Origin: Microvirga sp. VF16
GTDB lineage: Bacteria > Pseudomonadota > Alphaproteobacteria > Rhizobiales > Beijerinckiaceae
Length of the DNA: 64,000 nt
NCBI RefSeq assembly: GCF_016864375.1
Contig: NZ_CP069355.1
Location: 1,240,001 to 1,304,000 of the forward strand
Direction: 5' to 3'
Below, piece after piece: positions 17,301 through 25,468 of this stretch. The position numbers were made by a program, and so were the translations under genes. Each line of letters starts with the position of its first letter. Position 1 is the stretch's first letter. The notes under the pieces are model-generated. The model was not told the DNA's origin. It ran no database searches and saw only the letters and a list, made by a program, of their open reading frames with translations.

Positions 17301-18355
17301 CGGGCGGTGTCGACAGTCGTCATGCCCGCCGCAATCTGCTCCAGCGACGCCGCGGGCTGCGCCACCCCCTCGCGGCGGGCACGGTGAACGGCGTGGACGA
17401 GCGCCACGAAGCTGTCGCGGCCATCGACCCGCAGGGCAAAGGGAACGATGTGGGCGAGCGGGCCGACGATGTCGTGCCATGCCCTGCACCGATTGGGCGC
17501 CAGAAGGCCAACCTGAAAGGCGGATGGGGCGCCGTAGCGGCGCAGCAGCAACGTCAACACTGCGAGAACAACATCGTCGGCCTCGACGCCGAGGGCACGG
17601 GACATCGCCGTGAGGGCGACGACGTCGGCCGCTTCGAGGTCAAGATCGAGGCTCGCGCCGTCATGGCCCCGCTGAGCGCGGCGCGGCCCGTCTATGGGCA
17701 GGTCCGGGCCGTTGCAGGCGTCGCCCAGCGTCTGTCGGAGGTGTTGGAGGTGCCGTTCACCGTCCGGCGAGGCGAACCACGCCGTCGCTTCGCCGAGATA
17801 GGCGCCAAAGGGGCGAGCCTGCGACTGCGCGCCGCCGCCGCCATCGCGCACGGCCTCATAACAGGCCATCAGATCGCGCAGCAGGATGTCACCGGAGGCG
17901 TCATCGCTGGCGATCCGATGGCAGGTCAGCAGCAGCATATGGTCGTCCGCCGCGCGGCGCAGCAGACGGGCCCGACAGAGTGGGCCGGCGTCGAGGTCGA
18001 AGCCCTGCCGCAACTCCTGTGCCGAAATCGCCGCCACCTGCTGGCCCTGCTCCTCGGGGGACAGGCCCGTCAGATCGTCGATGCCGAGCGCGACAACCAC
18101 CTGATCCACGACCACTGGCTCCAGCTCGCCCCAGGAACGGCGCACGAGGCGCGTGCGCAATGCCTCGTGCCGGGCCGTCACGGCGGCGAGCGCCGCCTCC
18201 AAAGCGTCGAGGTCGAGCGCGCCGGACAGCTGAAGGCCGAGGCCGAGATGGTTTAGGCTGTCGGCGCCGCCGAGCTGGTTCAGAAACCACAAGCGGCGCT
18301 GTTCGTCGGACACCGGTAGAACGACGGCAGCGGGATCGGCCACGCGCGGCGTCAT
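14366..18355 (-). CDS. Single-module NRPS (C-A-T-TE), siderophore synthetase
   Basis: 1329 residues. Domains in order: condensation (about 10-440), adenylation (about 470-970; YVIYTSGSTGRPKGV near 615, NGYGPTET, YRTGDLARW, NGKIDRAALP), carrier (FFEIGGDSLKAL, serine near 1006) and thioesterase (VLVGWSWGG, nucleophile near 1135). The condensation active site is odd: the HHxxxDG motif reads CHRIASDD, keeping the second His but not the usual Asp-Gly spacing. One module with a TE suggests iterative loading and oligomerisation or cyclisation of a hydroxamate building block, as for VbsS of vicibactin. It overlaps mbtH and the PPTase gene by 4 bp each. Confidence 0.9.
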   Translation of the reverse strand: MTPRVADPAAVVLPVSDEQRRLWFLNQLGGADSLNHLGLGLQLSGALDLDALEAALAAVTARHEALRTRLVRRSWGELEPVVVDQVVVALGIDDLTGLSPEEQGQQVAAISAQELRQGFDLDAGPLCRARLLRRAADDHMLLLTCHRIASDDASGDILLRDLMACYEAVRDGGGGAQSQARPFGAYLGEATAWFASPDGERHLQHLRQTLGDACNGPDLPIDGPRRAQRGHDGASLDLDLEAADVVALTAMSRALGVEADDVVLAVLTLLLRRYGAPSAFQVGLLAPNRCRAWHDIVGPLAHIVPFALRVDGRDSFVALVHAVHRARREGVAQPAASLEQIAAGMTTVDTARLRPQVLFEHHVQAPLPHRAGGLTVTAIERCSDRLPAELCLTVTTRRDGGFEARLRYARDLFSAGRIARMAQHFRVLLRTALADPDTRLAAFALLSPADLEPLSAPWPDAEGNDPRLVHQLIAAQARARPDAVAVICGHEALSFGALDRAANRLAHRLLRRGALAEVRIGIAMVRSPRVIVALLAVMKAGASFVPVDPSHPADRIAWVLGNAGVVLLLTDHRSAAQLPELPGVDIFDLDALDLSGEPDAAPDVPIHPDQRAYVIYTSGSTGRPKGVEVAHGPLSMHCQATGLLYEMGPDSRELHVLSFGFDGGQERWMTPLAFGGSIVMRDADLWSVEETHAAMLRHGVTHAGFPPSYLLQLAEYAERAGAPPTLDLCSFGGEAMPRETFELVKRSLRPRLLINGYGPTETVISPMVWKADQTTSFETAYAPIGRAVGARRAYVLDDDLHPVPIGVIGELYLGGEGLGRGYLGHPQATAERFLPDPFFGEGARMYRTGDLARWRPDGIVEYLGRRDHQVKLRGFRIEPGEIEARLMAHASVGEAVVLLRQDEGGPRLVGYVAPAPGATIDPTALRRGLAAVLPDYMVPAVIVALDRFPTTSNGKIDRAALPAPSLAAEDLKPPRSALERDLAEIWQEVLKQPVIGIDQNFFEIGGDSLKALRVVSALGRRRPELKVAIADLFNHPRIEDLAAVLGQARDQTHHIVHLRQTGDQPTLYCFPGLLVSTREYQRLVDHLGPRQPAVGFICHSLTDGTDASPGVEDLAARYADEIRQRSRGQSCVLVGWSWGGILAFEAARLLRGSVDVRFVGMLDVCALDAAFAPDSVMTLADADRRALLVRLANWLPRSTMQAEWQRLIARMDHDSHTRFLCYIRDAKEDLPLDGPDPGSREHLFWVLMENALVFRRYRMTPLDVPVQAWVAEDSLRKGLNVIDWRRYSQRVERVEIVPGTTHLDIIGARAFHDSFRDSLAMHADRRDVG

Positions 18356-18564
18356 CGGGCGAGGCTCCGCAGCGCCTGGCGCAGGGGCACGGGCCGCATG
18401 TCGCGCCAGCGTTGCGCCACTTCGGCCAGGCAGGCCGCTTTGTCCCCTTCGAAGCCCGTGTCCTGCCAGCCTGGGGGCACGCCCCGCTCCCGCGGCCAGA
18501 TCGCATGCTCGCCCCGCGGGTTCATCACCACGCGGAACAGCGCGCCTTCGTCGTCCAAAGCCAT
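18352..18564 (-). CDS. MbtH-like protein
   Basis: A 70-residue protein from ATG 18564, with an AAAGG binding site 8 bp upstream. The MbtH signature is clear: N-RGEHAIWP, VPPGWQDTGFEG, CLAEVAQRWRDMRP. MbtH proteins bind the adenylation domain of their NRPS and are often needed for its activity. It overlaps the NRPS start by ATGA and is the first gene of the mbtH-NRPS-PPTase operon. The vicibactin homologue is vbsG. An earlier TTG at 18591 is in frame but would give an atypically long N-terminus. Confidence 0.93.
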   Translation of the reverse strand: MALDDEGALFRVVMNPRGEHAIWPRERGVPPGWQDTGFEGDKAACLAEVAQRWRDMRPVPLRQALRSLAR

Positions 18565-18644
18565 GTCTGATACCTTTCGTGGTGGGTTCAAGGACTGTTC
18601 GCAGCGAGGACGAGCGGCCGCACGAGACTTTCAGCTCAAGAGGG

Positions 18645-18659
18645 ATGCAAAACTTGCAT
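18645..18659. promoter_or_regulatory. 15-bp dyad, candidate iron-regulator operator
   Basis: ATGCAA-AAC-TTGCAT is a perfect inverted repeat with 6-bp arms and a 3-bp spacer. A second dyad, GCATA-N5-TATGC, overlaps it at 18656-18670. It sits between the divergent mbtH-NRPS operon and the acyltransferase operon, where one site could control both. It resembles the TGCAA-type boxes of alphaproteobacterial Fur/Mur proteins, but assignment to a particular regulator is inference. Confidence 0.5.
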
Positions 18660-18762
18660 ATCGCTTATGCGAAAACAGCGGCGCTTCCGGTCGTCTTAAG
18701 GGGCGAGGAGCTGCGAGCAGCACATCGCCACGCTCCCCTTTTCGAAAGGCGTCCGCGTGCAC

Positions 18763-19803
18763 ATGCATGTCAAAACTCGTCCAACAACACAGCGCAGCGA
18801 ACTCACGTCGCGCTCCGGCCCGCGCGCCACGGTGGCGGGCGTGACCGTGGCGGTGCCTGGCGCCTCCGGCGCAACGCTGAGTTTTCGCCTGACCGTCGAG
18901 CCGAACCTGCGCCTGGAGCGGCCGGGCGCGGTGTCATCCGAGGCGCTGTTCGAGCCGCTCTGCGCCGCGGCAGAGGCCTTGTTCGTCGCCTATCCGCGTC
19001 ACCCCTCCATTGCCTTGGCGGGTGAGGGCTGGCCAGAGGAGTTGCTGCGCGCGGGCATCGTGGTCCGTGACGACACCGGTGTCCCCATGCTGCGCCGCGA
19101 GGGCTTTTGGCAGCAGGCCGAACGCTGGCTGATCGAACCCCGACCGGCCTTTCCGCAGATCCCGGTGCTGTCCGGCGACCGCTGCCATCCCCTGCGACCG
19201 CCGAAGCCGGCCGGGACGGTTTACGCCCGCCATATCCCGTGGCTGGACCAGGAGTTCTCGTTGCGCGTCGCGACGCTCGACGACGATCTCGATGCCCTGC
19301 ATCGCTGGATGAACGATCCCCGCGTCGCCCAGGTCTGGGGCGAGGCGGGCGATCGGGAGGCGCATCATCGCTATCTCGGCGGCATTGTCGCCGATCCGCA
19401 TATGATCCCGCTGATCGGGGCCTTCGACGGTGTGCCCTTCGCTTATTTCGAGATCTATTGGGCCAAGGAGAACCGGCTCGGGCCACATTACGATGCGCAG
19501 GACCATGACCGCGGCTGGCATGTGCTGGTGGGGGAGGAGGCCTATCGCGGCCGGCGCTGGCTCACCGCCTGGCTGCCGTCGCTGATGCATTATCTGTTCC
19601 TCGACGACGCCCGCACCCAGCGCATCGTCGGCGAACCGCGGTGCGATCACCGGCAGCAGCTTCGTAATCTGGAGCGCTCCGGCTTCGCCTATCTCAAGAC
19701 CGTGACCTTTCCCCACAAGCGCGCCGCGCTGGTGATGCTGCTGCGCGAGCGGTTCTTCGGCGACGGTCTGATCAACCCCGCTCCCGACGAAGCCGCCGCC
19801 TGA
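18763..19803 (+). CDS. Hydroxamate siderophore acyltransferase (IucB/VbsA-like GNAT)
   Basis: 346 residues from ATG 18763; GTG 18757 is an alternative. The C-terminal half is a GNAT domain of the siderophore acyltransferase type: RVATLDDDLDALHRWMNDPRVAQVWGE, GAFDGVPFAYFEIYWAKENRLG, DRGWHVLVGE, RIVGEPRCDHRQQL, LERSGF. These enzymes acylate the N-hydroxyl group made by the ornithine or lysine hydroxylase. The next gene encodes that hydroxylase. The N-terminal half is a less conserved lobe, as in VbsA-like proteins. The acyl donor cannot be read from sequence. Confidence 0.85.
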   Translation: MHVKTRPTTQRSELTSRSGPRATVAGVTVAVPGASGATLSFRLTVEPNLRLERPGAVSSEALFEPLCAAAEALFVAYPRHPSIALAGEGWPEELLRAGIVVRDDTGVPMLRREGFWQQAERWLIEPRPAFPQIPVLSGDRCHPLRPPKPAGTVYARHIPWLDQEFSLRVATLDDDLDALHRWMNDPRVAQVWGEAGDREAHHRYLGGIVADPHMIPLIGAFDGVPFAYFEIYWAKENRLGPHYDAQDHDRGWHVLVGEEAYRGRRWLTAWLPSLMHYLFLDDARTQRIVGEPRCDHRQQLRNLERSGFAYLKTVTFPHKRAALVMLLRERFFGDGLINPAPDEAAA

Positions 19804-19847
19804 GCCCCTTTCCCGTCGTCCCGCATCGTTGAGCCAGGTGGAGAGCC

Positions 19848-21185
19848 ATGACCCTGACTGCTGTCATCCGCGAGGAGAGCCTTCGATCCCAGCCGGCCCA
19901 CGATGTGGTCGGCATCGGCTTCGGGCCGTCGAACCTGGCCTTGGCCATCGCGCTCGAAGAGGCGCGGCGCTCGGTCAGGCCAGGGCTGGACGTGCATTTC
20001 ATCGAACGGCAGCCGCGCTTCGCCTGGCATCCCGGCATGTTGCTGCCCGACAGCGACATGCAGATTTCGTTCCTCAAGGACCTCGTCTCGCTGCGCGATC
20101 CCACGAGCCCCTTCACCTTCGTCAATTATCTCCACCGCAAAAACCGGCTGCAGAGCTTCATCAACCAGAAGACGTTCTTTCCGAGCCGGATCGAGTTCAA
20201 CGACTACCTCGGCTGGGCGGCCGCGCACTTCGCCGACCGGTGCAGCTATGGCCAGGAGGTCGTGGCGGTGGAACCCGAAAGCCGCGGCCGCGATGTGACC
20301 CGGCTGCGCGTGATCAGCCGCCATGCCCAGGGCCGCGAGCAGACCCGCCTCGCCCACAGCCTGGTGCTCGCGGTCGGTGGCGTGCCGCATGTGCCGGAGG
20401 TGTTCACGCCGCTCGGACGGCATGAGCGGCTGGTGCATTCGTCCCGTTATCTGCCGGCGCTGGAGCAACTGGACCTCCAGCAAGGGCGACCGCGTCTCGC
20501 CGTGGTCGGCGCCGGCCAGAGCGCGGTCGAGGTGATGCTCGACCTGCATGGGCGTGTGCCTGGCGCCACGATCGATCTCGTCTATCGTGGCCTTGCGCTC
20601 AAACCCTCCGACGACAGCCCGTTCGTCAACGAGATCTTCGACACCGCCTTTACCGACTTCATGTTCAGCCAGGCGAGCGAGGACCGACGCGAGCTGATCG
20701 CCGCGTTCCGCAACACCAATTATGCCGTGGTCGATTCCGACCTCCTGCAACGGCTCTATACGCTGCTCTACCGCCAGCGCGTTGCCGGCCATGGCCCGAT
20801 CGCCTTGCTCGGCAGCCGGGAAATCACGGCGGCCTCGTCCGACGGCGCAGGCCTGGTCCTCGATCTCGCTGAGCGTCGCGGCGGTAGTGTCGAGCGCCGC
20901 AGGTATGACGTGGTCTTCCTCGCCACCGGCTACCGCCGCGATGAGGTGCCAAGCGTGTTGAACGGCCTGGAATCCTATCTCGCCCGCGGCGGCGTCGACC
21001 GCAATTATCGGCTCGGCACCGCGGGCTTGCGGCCGGCGATCTTTTTGCAGGGCTGCTCGGAAGCGAGCCACGGGCTCAGCGACACGCTGCTCTCGGTGGC
21101 CGCGGCGCGCGCCACGGAGATCGCCGACGCTCTGCTCGCTCACCTGGCCCAGCCCTGTCGCGAGGGATCGTCGAGCGCGGCGTAG
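19848..21185 (+). CDS. L-ornithine N5-monooxygenase (PvdA/VbsO-like)
   Basis: A 445-residue flavoprotein. FAD motif GIGFGPSNLALAIAL, the DSDMQISFLKDLVSLRDP-type region and NYLHRKNRL-F match the N-hydroxylating monooxygenase family and favour ornithine over lysine. The NADPH motif VVGAGQSAVEV and the ATGYRRDEVP block are present. It makes N5-hydroxyornithine, the hydroxamate precursor, and is followed downstream by the MATE exporter gene. The start at ATG 19848 has a GGTGGAG upstream. Confidence 0.93.
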   Translation: MTLTAVIREESLRSQPAHDVVGIGFGPSNLALAIALEEARRSVRPGLDVHFIERQPRFAWHPGMLLPDSDMQISFLKDLVSLRDPTSPFTFVNYLHRKNRLQSFINQKTFFPSRIEFNDYLGWAAAHFADRCSYGQEVVAVEPESRGRDVTRLRVISRHAQGREQTRLAHSLVLAVGGVPHVPEVFTPLGRHERLVHSSRYLPALEQLDLQQGRPRLAVVGAGQSAVEVMLDLHGRVPGATIDLVYRGLALKPSDDSPFVNEIFDTAFTDFMFSQASEDRRELIAAFRNTNYAVVDSDLLQRLYTLLYRQRVAGHGPIALLGSREITAASSDGAGLVLDLAERRGGSVERRRYDVVFLATGYRRDEVPSVLNGLESYLARGGVDRNYRLGTAGLRPAIFLQGCSEASHGLSDTLLSVAAARATEIADALLAHLAQPCREGSSSAA

Positions 21186-21304
21186 GGCCTTGGCGCGCCG
21201 CACCTGCCGCCGTCGCCTCCTCACGAGCAGGGGAGGATCGCGCCTCCCGGCGGCGCAGACCAAAATCCGCCGTCTTAGCGTCACACTCAAAGAGCAATCA
21301 GCCC

Positions 21305-22732
21305 ATGGCCGCCTCCGCCGTCGATCTCGCCGATCCCGACCTGCCGCGGCTGATCCTGCGGCTCGCGCTGCCGTCGGTGATCGGGTTGTCGATCAATGCC
21401 CTGCATCACGTCGCCAATGCCGCCTTCGTCGGCCTGTTGGGCCCGCCGGCGGTGGCGGCGATGAGCGTGGTGTTCCCGCTGGTGGTGCTGCTGGCGGCGA
21501 TCGGCGAGGGCATCGGCATCGGCGCGGCCTCCTGCATCTCGCGCGCGCTCGGCGCCGGCAAGGTCTCGCTGGCCAGCCGCGCCGCCGGCATGGGCTTCCT
21601 GACGGCCGCGGTCCTTGGCGTGCCGGCCACCGTGCTGCTGCTGGCCGGGCTCGATCCGCTCCTGACCGCCTTCGGTGCCAGTGTCAGCACCTTGCCCCTG
21701 GCGCGCGGCTATGGCGGGCTGATCATCGCCGGCTATACGACGATGATGTGCCACATCCTCTGCGATCTCGTGGCCATCGCGGAAGGTCGTACCCGCTTCA
21801 GCATGCTGGTGCTGCTGATCTCCTTCGCGGTGAATATCGCGCTCGATCCGGTGTTCATCTTCCTGTTCGACTGGGGCGTGACCGGCGCGGCCGTCGCGAC
21901 GCTGGCCGGGCAGGCGGTGGCACTCGGCATCTATGGCTGGGATTTCGCCCAACGCCGCGGCACGCTGCGGATCGGCCTGCGTCTGCTGCGACCCGTGCCG
22001 GCCCTGCTCCGCGAGATCGCGGCCGTCGGCCTGCCGGCGAGCCTGGCGAGCGTGCTCTCGGCGGTCGCCTTCGCGCTGATCTATCGCGCTGCCGGCGCCC
22101 ACGGCGACGCGGCGGTGGCGGGCGTCGGCATCGCCTTGCGACTGTTGACCGGCGGATCGCTGCCGGTGATTGGCTTCTGCCTCGGTGCCCAGCCGATCTT
22201 CGGCTTCGGCTGGGGGGCAGGCGCCTATGCGCGTTTGCTGCGGGCGATCCAACTCACCGTGGTCTTCGCCTCACTGTTCACCGGCGGCTTTGCCGGACTG
22301 ATGCTCGCCTTCAGCCACGAGGTGGTGGCGCTGTTCACCACCGATGCCGGCGTGCGCGGCGTGGCGGCGCGGGCGCTGATGGCCTTCACCATCGGTTTCG
22401 CCTTGTTCGGTGTGCAGATGGTGCTGGTGACGCTGCTGCAAGCGACCGGCCGGGCTCGGCTGGCGGCTTTTCTCAGCCTCGCCCCGCAGGGCCTGGTCCT
22501 GATTCCGGCGCTTCTCATCCTGCCACGCCGGTTCGGCCTCGACGGCCTGCTCGCCAGTCAGGTGCTGGCCTCCGGGCTCACCAGTGTGCTGGTGGTCGTT
22601 GTGATGACCCGTATGGTCGGCGAACTGCGCCGTCGCGCGGCTGAAGATTGTCTCGCACGTGCGGGATCTCCCGCACGTTCCCCCGATGACGAGAGGATGC
22701 TTGACCCCGGCCGTTTCCCCGCTGCTCCGTGA
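21305..22732 (+). CDS. MATE-family efflux transporter, probable siderophore exporter
   Basis: A 475-residue integral membrane protein with about 12 hydrophobic segments in two homologous halves. MATE features include LALPSVIGLSINALHHVANAAFVG at the N-terminus and the repeated AVATLAGQ and LPVIGFCLGAQPIFGF blocks. Its position after the hydroxylase gene makes export of the newly made siderophore the likely role. No assay-level evidence is available from sequence. The C-terminal 40 residues are hydrophilic. Confidence 0.88.
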   Translation: MAASAVDLADPDLPRLILRLALPSVIGLSINALHHVANAAFVGLLGPPAVAAMSVVFPLVVLLAAIGEGIGIGAASCISRALGAGKVSLASRAAGMGFLTAAVLGVPATVLLLAGLDPLLTAFGASVSTLPLARGYGGLIIAGYTTMMCHILCDLVAIAEGRTRFSMLVLLISFAVNIALDPVFIFLFDWGVTGAAVATLAGQAVALGIYGWDFAQRRGTLRIGLRLLRPVPALLREIAAVGLPASLASVLSAVAFALIYRAAGAHGDAAVAGVGIALRLLTGGSLPVIGFCLGAQPIFGFGWGAGAYARLLRAIQLTVVFASLFTGGFAGLMLAFSHEVVALFTTDAGVRGVAARALMAFTIGFALFGVQMVLVTLLQATGRARLAAFLSLAPQGLVLIPALLILPRRFGLDGLLASQVLASGLTSVLVVVVMTRMVGELRRRAAEDCLARAGSPARSPDDERMLDPGRFPAAP

Positions 22733-22755
22733 GAGCGGTCAAACGCTCACCGCTC
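22733..22755. terminator. Hairpin between convergent MATE and fhuF genes
   Basis: GAGCGGT (22733-22739) pairs with ACCGCTC (22749-22755) across a 9-nt loop, right after the MATE stop codon and inside the last codons of the opposing fhuF. There is no U-tract, so it may be a weak bidirectional or Rho-assisted end point. Confidence 0.35.
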
Positions 22756-23472
22756 GACCCATTTGACATTGGGGCAGCCGGAGCAGGCCGCGACGCCGGG
22801 GAGCCGGTGACGCAGGCAGCAGACCCGCCGCATCCGCTGGACCGCCTCCGGCTCACCGACATAGCGCACGGGATCATAGAGCCGGTTGCGCCAGCCGTCG
22901 GGCCATTGGCGGCAGCGCAAGAGCTCATAGCCCTGGTCGCGCCGGCCGTCCGGCAGGCCGGGGATGCGCATCATGTCGCCGACGATCCATTCGATCAGGT
23001 GCCCGGCATTGCCTCAGGGTACCCGCGGCGACAGGCCGCCATGCGTCGCGACCGCCTCGCACAACGGCGCGAGATGATGGCGCACGAGTCCCTCGAAGCG
23101 GTCGACCATGTCGGCCGGCGATGACACTTCGCCTTCGTGCGACAGCAGCAGCGCAGCCGGCTGGGCATCCTCGTTGAGCACGAGCGCCGTCTCCTCGAGT
23201 CGCAGCGGCAGCCGGTGATCACCGATGAGGCTCGCCAGCATCACCGGCGGCAGCACGACGCCGAGGTACCATTGCGACCACATCGACACCAGCGGCCGGC
23301 GGTCGGCGCCCGGATAGTGATGGGCGCCGAAGGCATCAACGATCTCGTCGAAACGGGCGCGATCGAGCAAGTCGGCACCGGGAATGACGCGGCGGCCGGC
23401 GGCATCGAGCGTCAGCGTGTGGCCGAACGGAGCGAACACGCCGTGAAAGACCGGGCGCAGCGCTTCAATCAT
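22747..23472 (-). pseudogene. fhuF: Siderophore ferric reductase FhuF, interrupted by an in-frame TGA
   Basis: From ATG 23472 the frame encodes an FhuF-like protein (MWSQWYLGVVLPPVML, LRLEETALVLNEDA, HHLAPLCEAVA) and stops at a TGA at 23014-23016 within SPRVP-stop-GNAGHLIEWIVGD. The same frame then continues to 22747 with the 2Fe-2S cysteine cluster VCCLRHRLPGVAACSGCP. No indel is needed: one base change from TGG (Trp) explains it. The 152-residue product would lack the iron-sulfur ligands. It starts 4 bp after fhuB. Intact, it would reduce ferric siderophore in the cytoplasm. Confidence 0.88.
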
Positions 23473-23476
23473 GGTT

Positions 23477-25468
23477 CTATCGCCGCCTTGCCAGCTGGAT
23501 GATCAGGGCCGGTCCGCCGACGAGGGCGGCGACCAGCCCGGCGGGCGCCTGCCGCGGCAAGAGCATGGTGCGGCCGAGCCAGTCGGCGGCGGTCATGAGC
23601 AGGGCGCCGAGCAGGGCCGCGCCGAGGATCTGCGGCAGGGCGCGGCGCAGGCCGAGCATCTTGGCCAGATGCGGAGCGATGAGGCCGACGAAGCTCAGCG
23701 GGCCGACGACGGTCGCCGCGCCCGCCGTCAGACCCGCGGCGACGAGAAGCACGTGGCGTCGCGCACGCCTCAGATCGAGGCCGAGTGCCTGGGCGGCCGG
23801 ACCGCCGAGAGGCAGAAGGTCGAGCGGCCGCGCCATCAGCCCGCTCAGAGCGGTCCCGACGAGGCCGAGGATCGCGGCGCCGGCCGCCTCGGCCGTGGTC
23901 ACGCGATAGGTCGAGCCGGTCATCCAGCCGAGCAGCATCTGCGCGCGCTGGTCGCCGCTGGCGATCAGGGCCGAGACCAGGGCATCGCAGAGCGATCCGA
24001 GCGCGATGCCAACGAGCACCATGCGCTCGGGCGTGAATCCGCCGCGCCTGGCGACGCTGAGCACGGCGAGGGTGGCCAGGAGCGCCCCGGCGCCGGAGGC
24101 CATGAGTTGTGCCGGGCGGCCGGCATCTGCGACGAGGACGGCGAGTGCCGCCGCGCCCAGCATGGCGCCGGCGCTGGTGCCGAGCACCTCGGGGCTCGCC
24201 ATGCCGTTGTCGGTGAGGCGCTGCAACACCACGCCGGCCACCGCGAGCATCGCCCCGGCGACCAGAGCCGCGGCGAGGCGCGGTCCGCGCCAGGGCAGCA
24301 CTGGCGCGAGATCCTCGCCGAGGCTGATGGTCCAGCCGCTCGGCCCTGGCGCCGCGACCAGGGCGATGGCGATGGTCGCCATCAGGCCGAGACACAGCAG
24401 CATCAGCACGCGCCAGGTGGGACAGGGCCGGCGCGTGACGGCCGGCGCCTCCCTGCGCGGGGGCGTCGGCAGCATGGTCAGGCGCGGCAGCATGAAAAGC
24501 AGCAGCGGGGCGCCGAACAGGGCCGTGACCGCGCCGGTCGGCACGAATTCGCCGGAGGAATCGACGGCATGCCGGGCGAGACCGTCGGCCAGCCAGAGCA
24601 GTCCGCCCCCGATCGGCGGCGCCCAGATCAGCCGGTCGCGCAGCCGCCGCGCGCCGGCGAGCCGGGCGAGCGTCGGCGCGACGAGCCCGATGAAACCGAT
24701 TACGCCGACCTCGGCGACCACGCTCGCGGGCAACGCCACCGCCAGCGCCAGCCCGGCGATGCGGATGCGGCCGGACGCGACGCCGAGCGATGCCGCCATG
24801 TCGCCATCGAGGTCGAGCAGGGTGAGGGGGCGTATCATCATGAAGGCCGCTGTGAAGCCGAACACCAGCGCAAGGCCGATGGTGTTCGGCGCGGACCAGT
24901 CCTGCAGGCTGAGCGAGCCGCCGCCCCAGATGAACAGGCCGGTGAGATAATGCTCGTTGAACAACACCAGGATGGCGCCGAGCGCGCCCGCATAGAGCCC
25001 GATCACCAGCCCGGCGAGCACCAGCGTGGTGGGCGCGAAGGCGTTGCGCCAGGCGATCAGGCAGGCGCCTGCCAGCGTGGCAGCCCCGCCTGCAAAGGCG
25101 ACCAGCATCGGGAATCCCGCCGCCAGGACCGGCGTCCACAAGGTTCCGGCGGCGAGCGCCAGTCTGGCGCCGGCCTCGATGCCGAGGGTGGTCGGCGAGG
25201 CGAGCGGATTGCGCAGCACCTGCTGCATCAGGACGCCGGCGAGCGCCAGGGCGGCCCCGGCGAGGAGCGCCGTGACGAGGCGTGGCAGCAGGCTGTAGAA
25301 GACGACGAGCTGGCGCATGTCGTTCGGATCGGGCGACAGCAGCGCTGTCGACCAGGAGGCAGCCGGCAGCAGCCGCGCCAGGTCGAGCAGGCTCGCCGTG
25401 GCGGCGGCGCCCAGAAGCGCCAGCACCAGCACGGCGGGATGACAGCGCAGGCGGTCGCTGACACTCAT
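23477..25468 (-). CDS. fhuB: Ferric hydroxamate ABC permease, two-repeat FhuB type
   Basis: 663 residues from ATG 25468. Two complete FecCD-type halves are fused: the first has LAGAALALAGVLMQQVLRNPLASPTTLGIEAG split from typical FhuB by few changes and GFIGLVAPTLARLAG; the second has GVVLQRLTDNGMASPEVLGTSAGA, GPLSFVGLIAPHLAKMLG and LPRQAPAGLVAALVGGP. The length equals E. coli FhuB (about 660). It overlaps the binding-protein gene by ATGA. No ATPase (FhuC) gene lies beside it. The frame upstream of 25468 is open but does not resemble protein. Confidence 0.92.
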   Translation of the reverse strand: MSVSDRLRCHPAVLVLALLGAAATASLLDLARLLPAASWSTALLSPDPNDMRQLVVFYSLLPRLVTALLAGAALALAGVLMQQVLRNPLASPTTLGIEAGARLALAAGTLWTPVLAAGFPMLVAFAGGAATLAGACLIAWRNAFAPTTLVLAGLVIGLYAGALGAILVLFNEHYLTGLFIWGGGSLSLQDWSAPNTIGLALVFGFTAAFMMIRPLTLLDLDGDMAASLGVASGRIRIAGLALAVALPASVVAEVGVIGFIGLVAPTLARLAGARRLRDRLIWAPPIGGGLLWLADGLARHAVDSSGEFVPTGAVTALFGAPLLLFMLPRLTMLPTPPRREAPAVTRRPCPTWRVLMLLCLGLMATIAIALVAAPGPSGWTISLGEDLAPVLPWRGPRLAAALVAGAMLAVAGVVLQRLTDNGMASPEVLGTSAGAMLGAAALAVLVADAGRPAQLMASGAGALLATLAVLSVARRGGFTPERMVLVGIALGSLCDALVSALIASGDQRAQMLLGWMTGSTYRVTTAEAAGAAILGLVGTALSGLMARPLDLLPLGGPAAQALGLDLRRARRHVLLVAAGLTAGAATVVGPLSFVGLIAPHLAKMLGLRRALPQILGAALLGALLMTAADWLGRTMLLPRQAPAGLVAALVGGPALIIQLARRR

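Noticed and set aside
15059..18256. Long plus-strand frames (481 and 573 codons) opposite the NRPS
   Set aside because: They are open because of high third-position G+C; the minus strand carries all NRPS motifs and the plus translations are Arg/Ala/Gln-rich without pattern.
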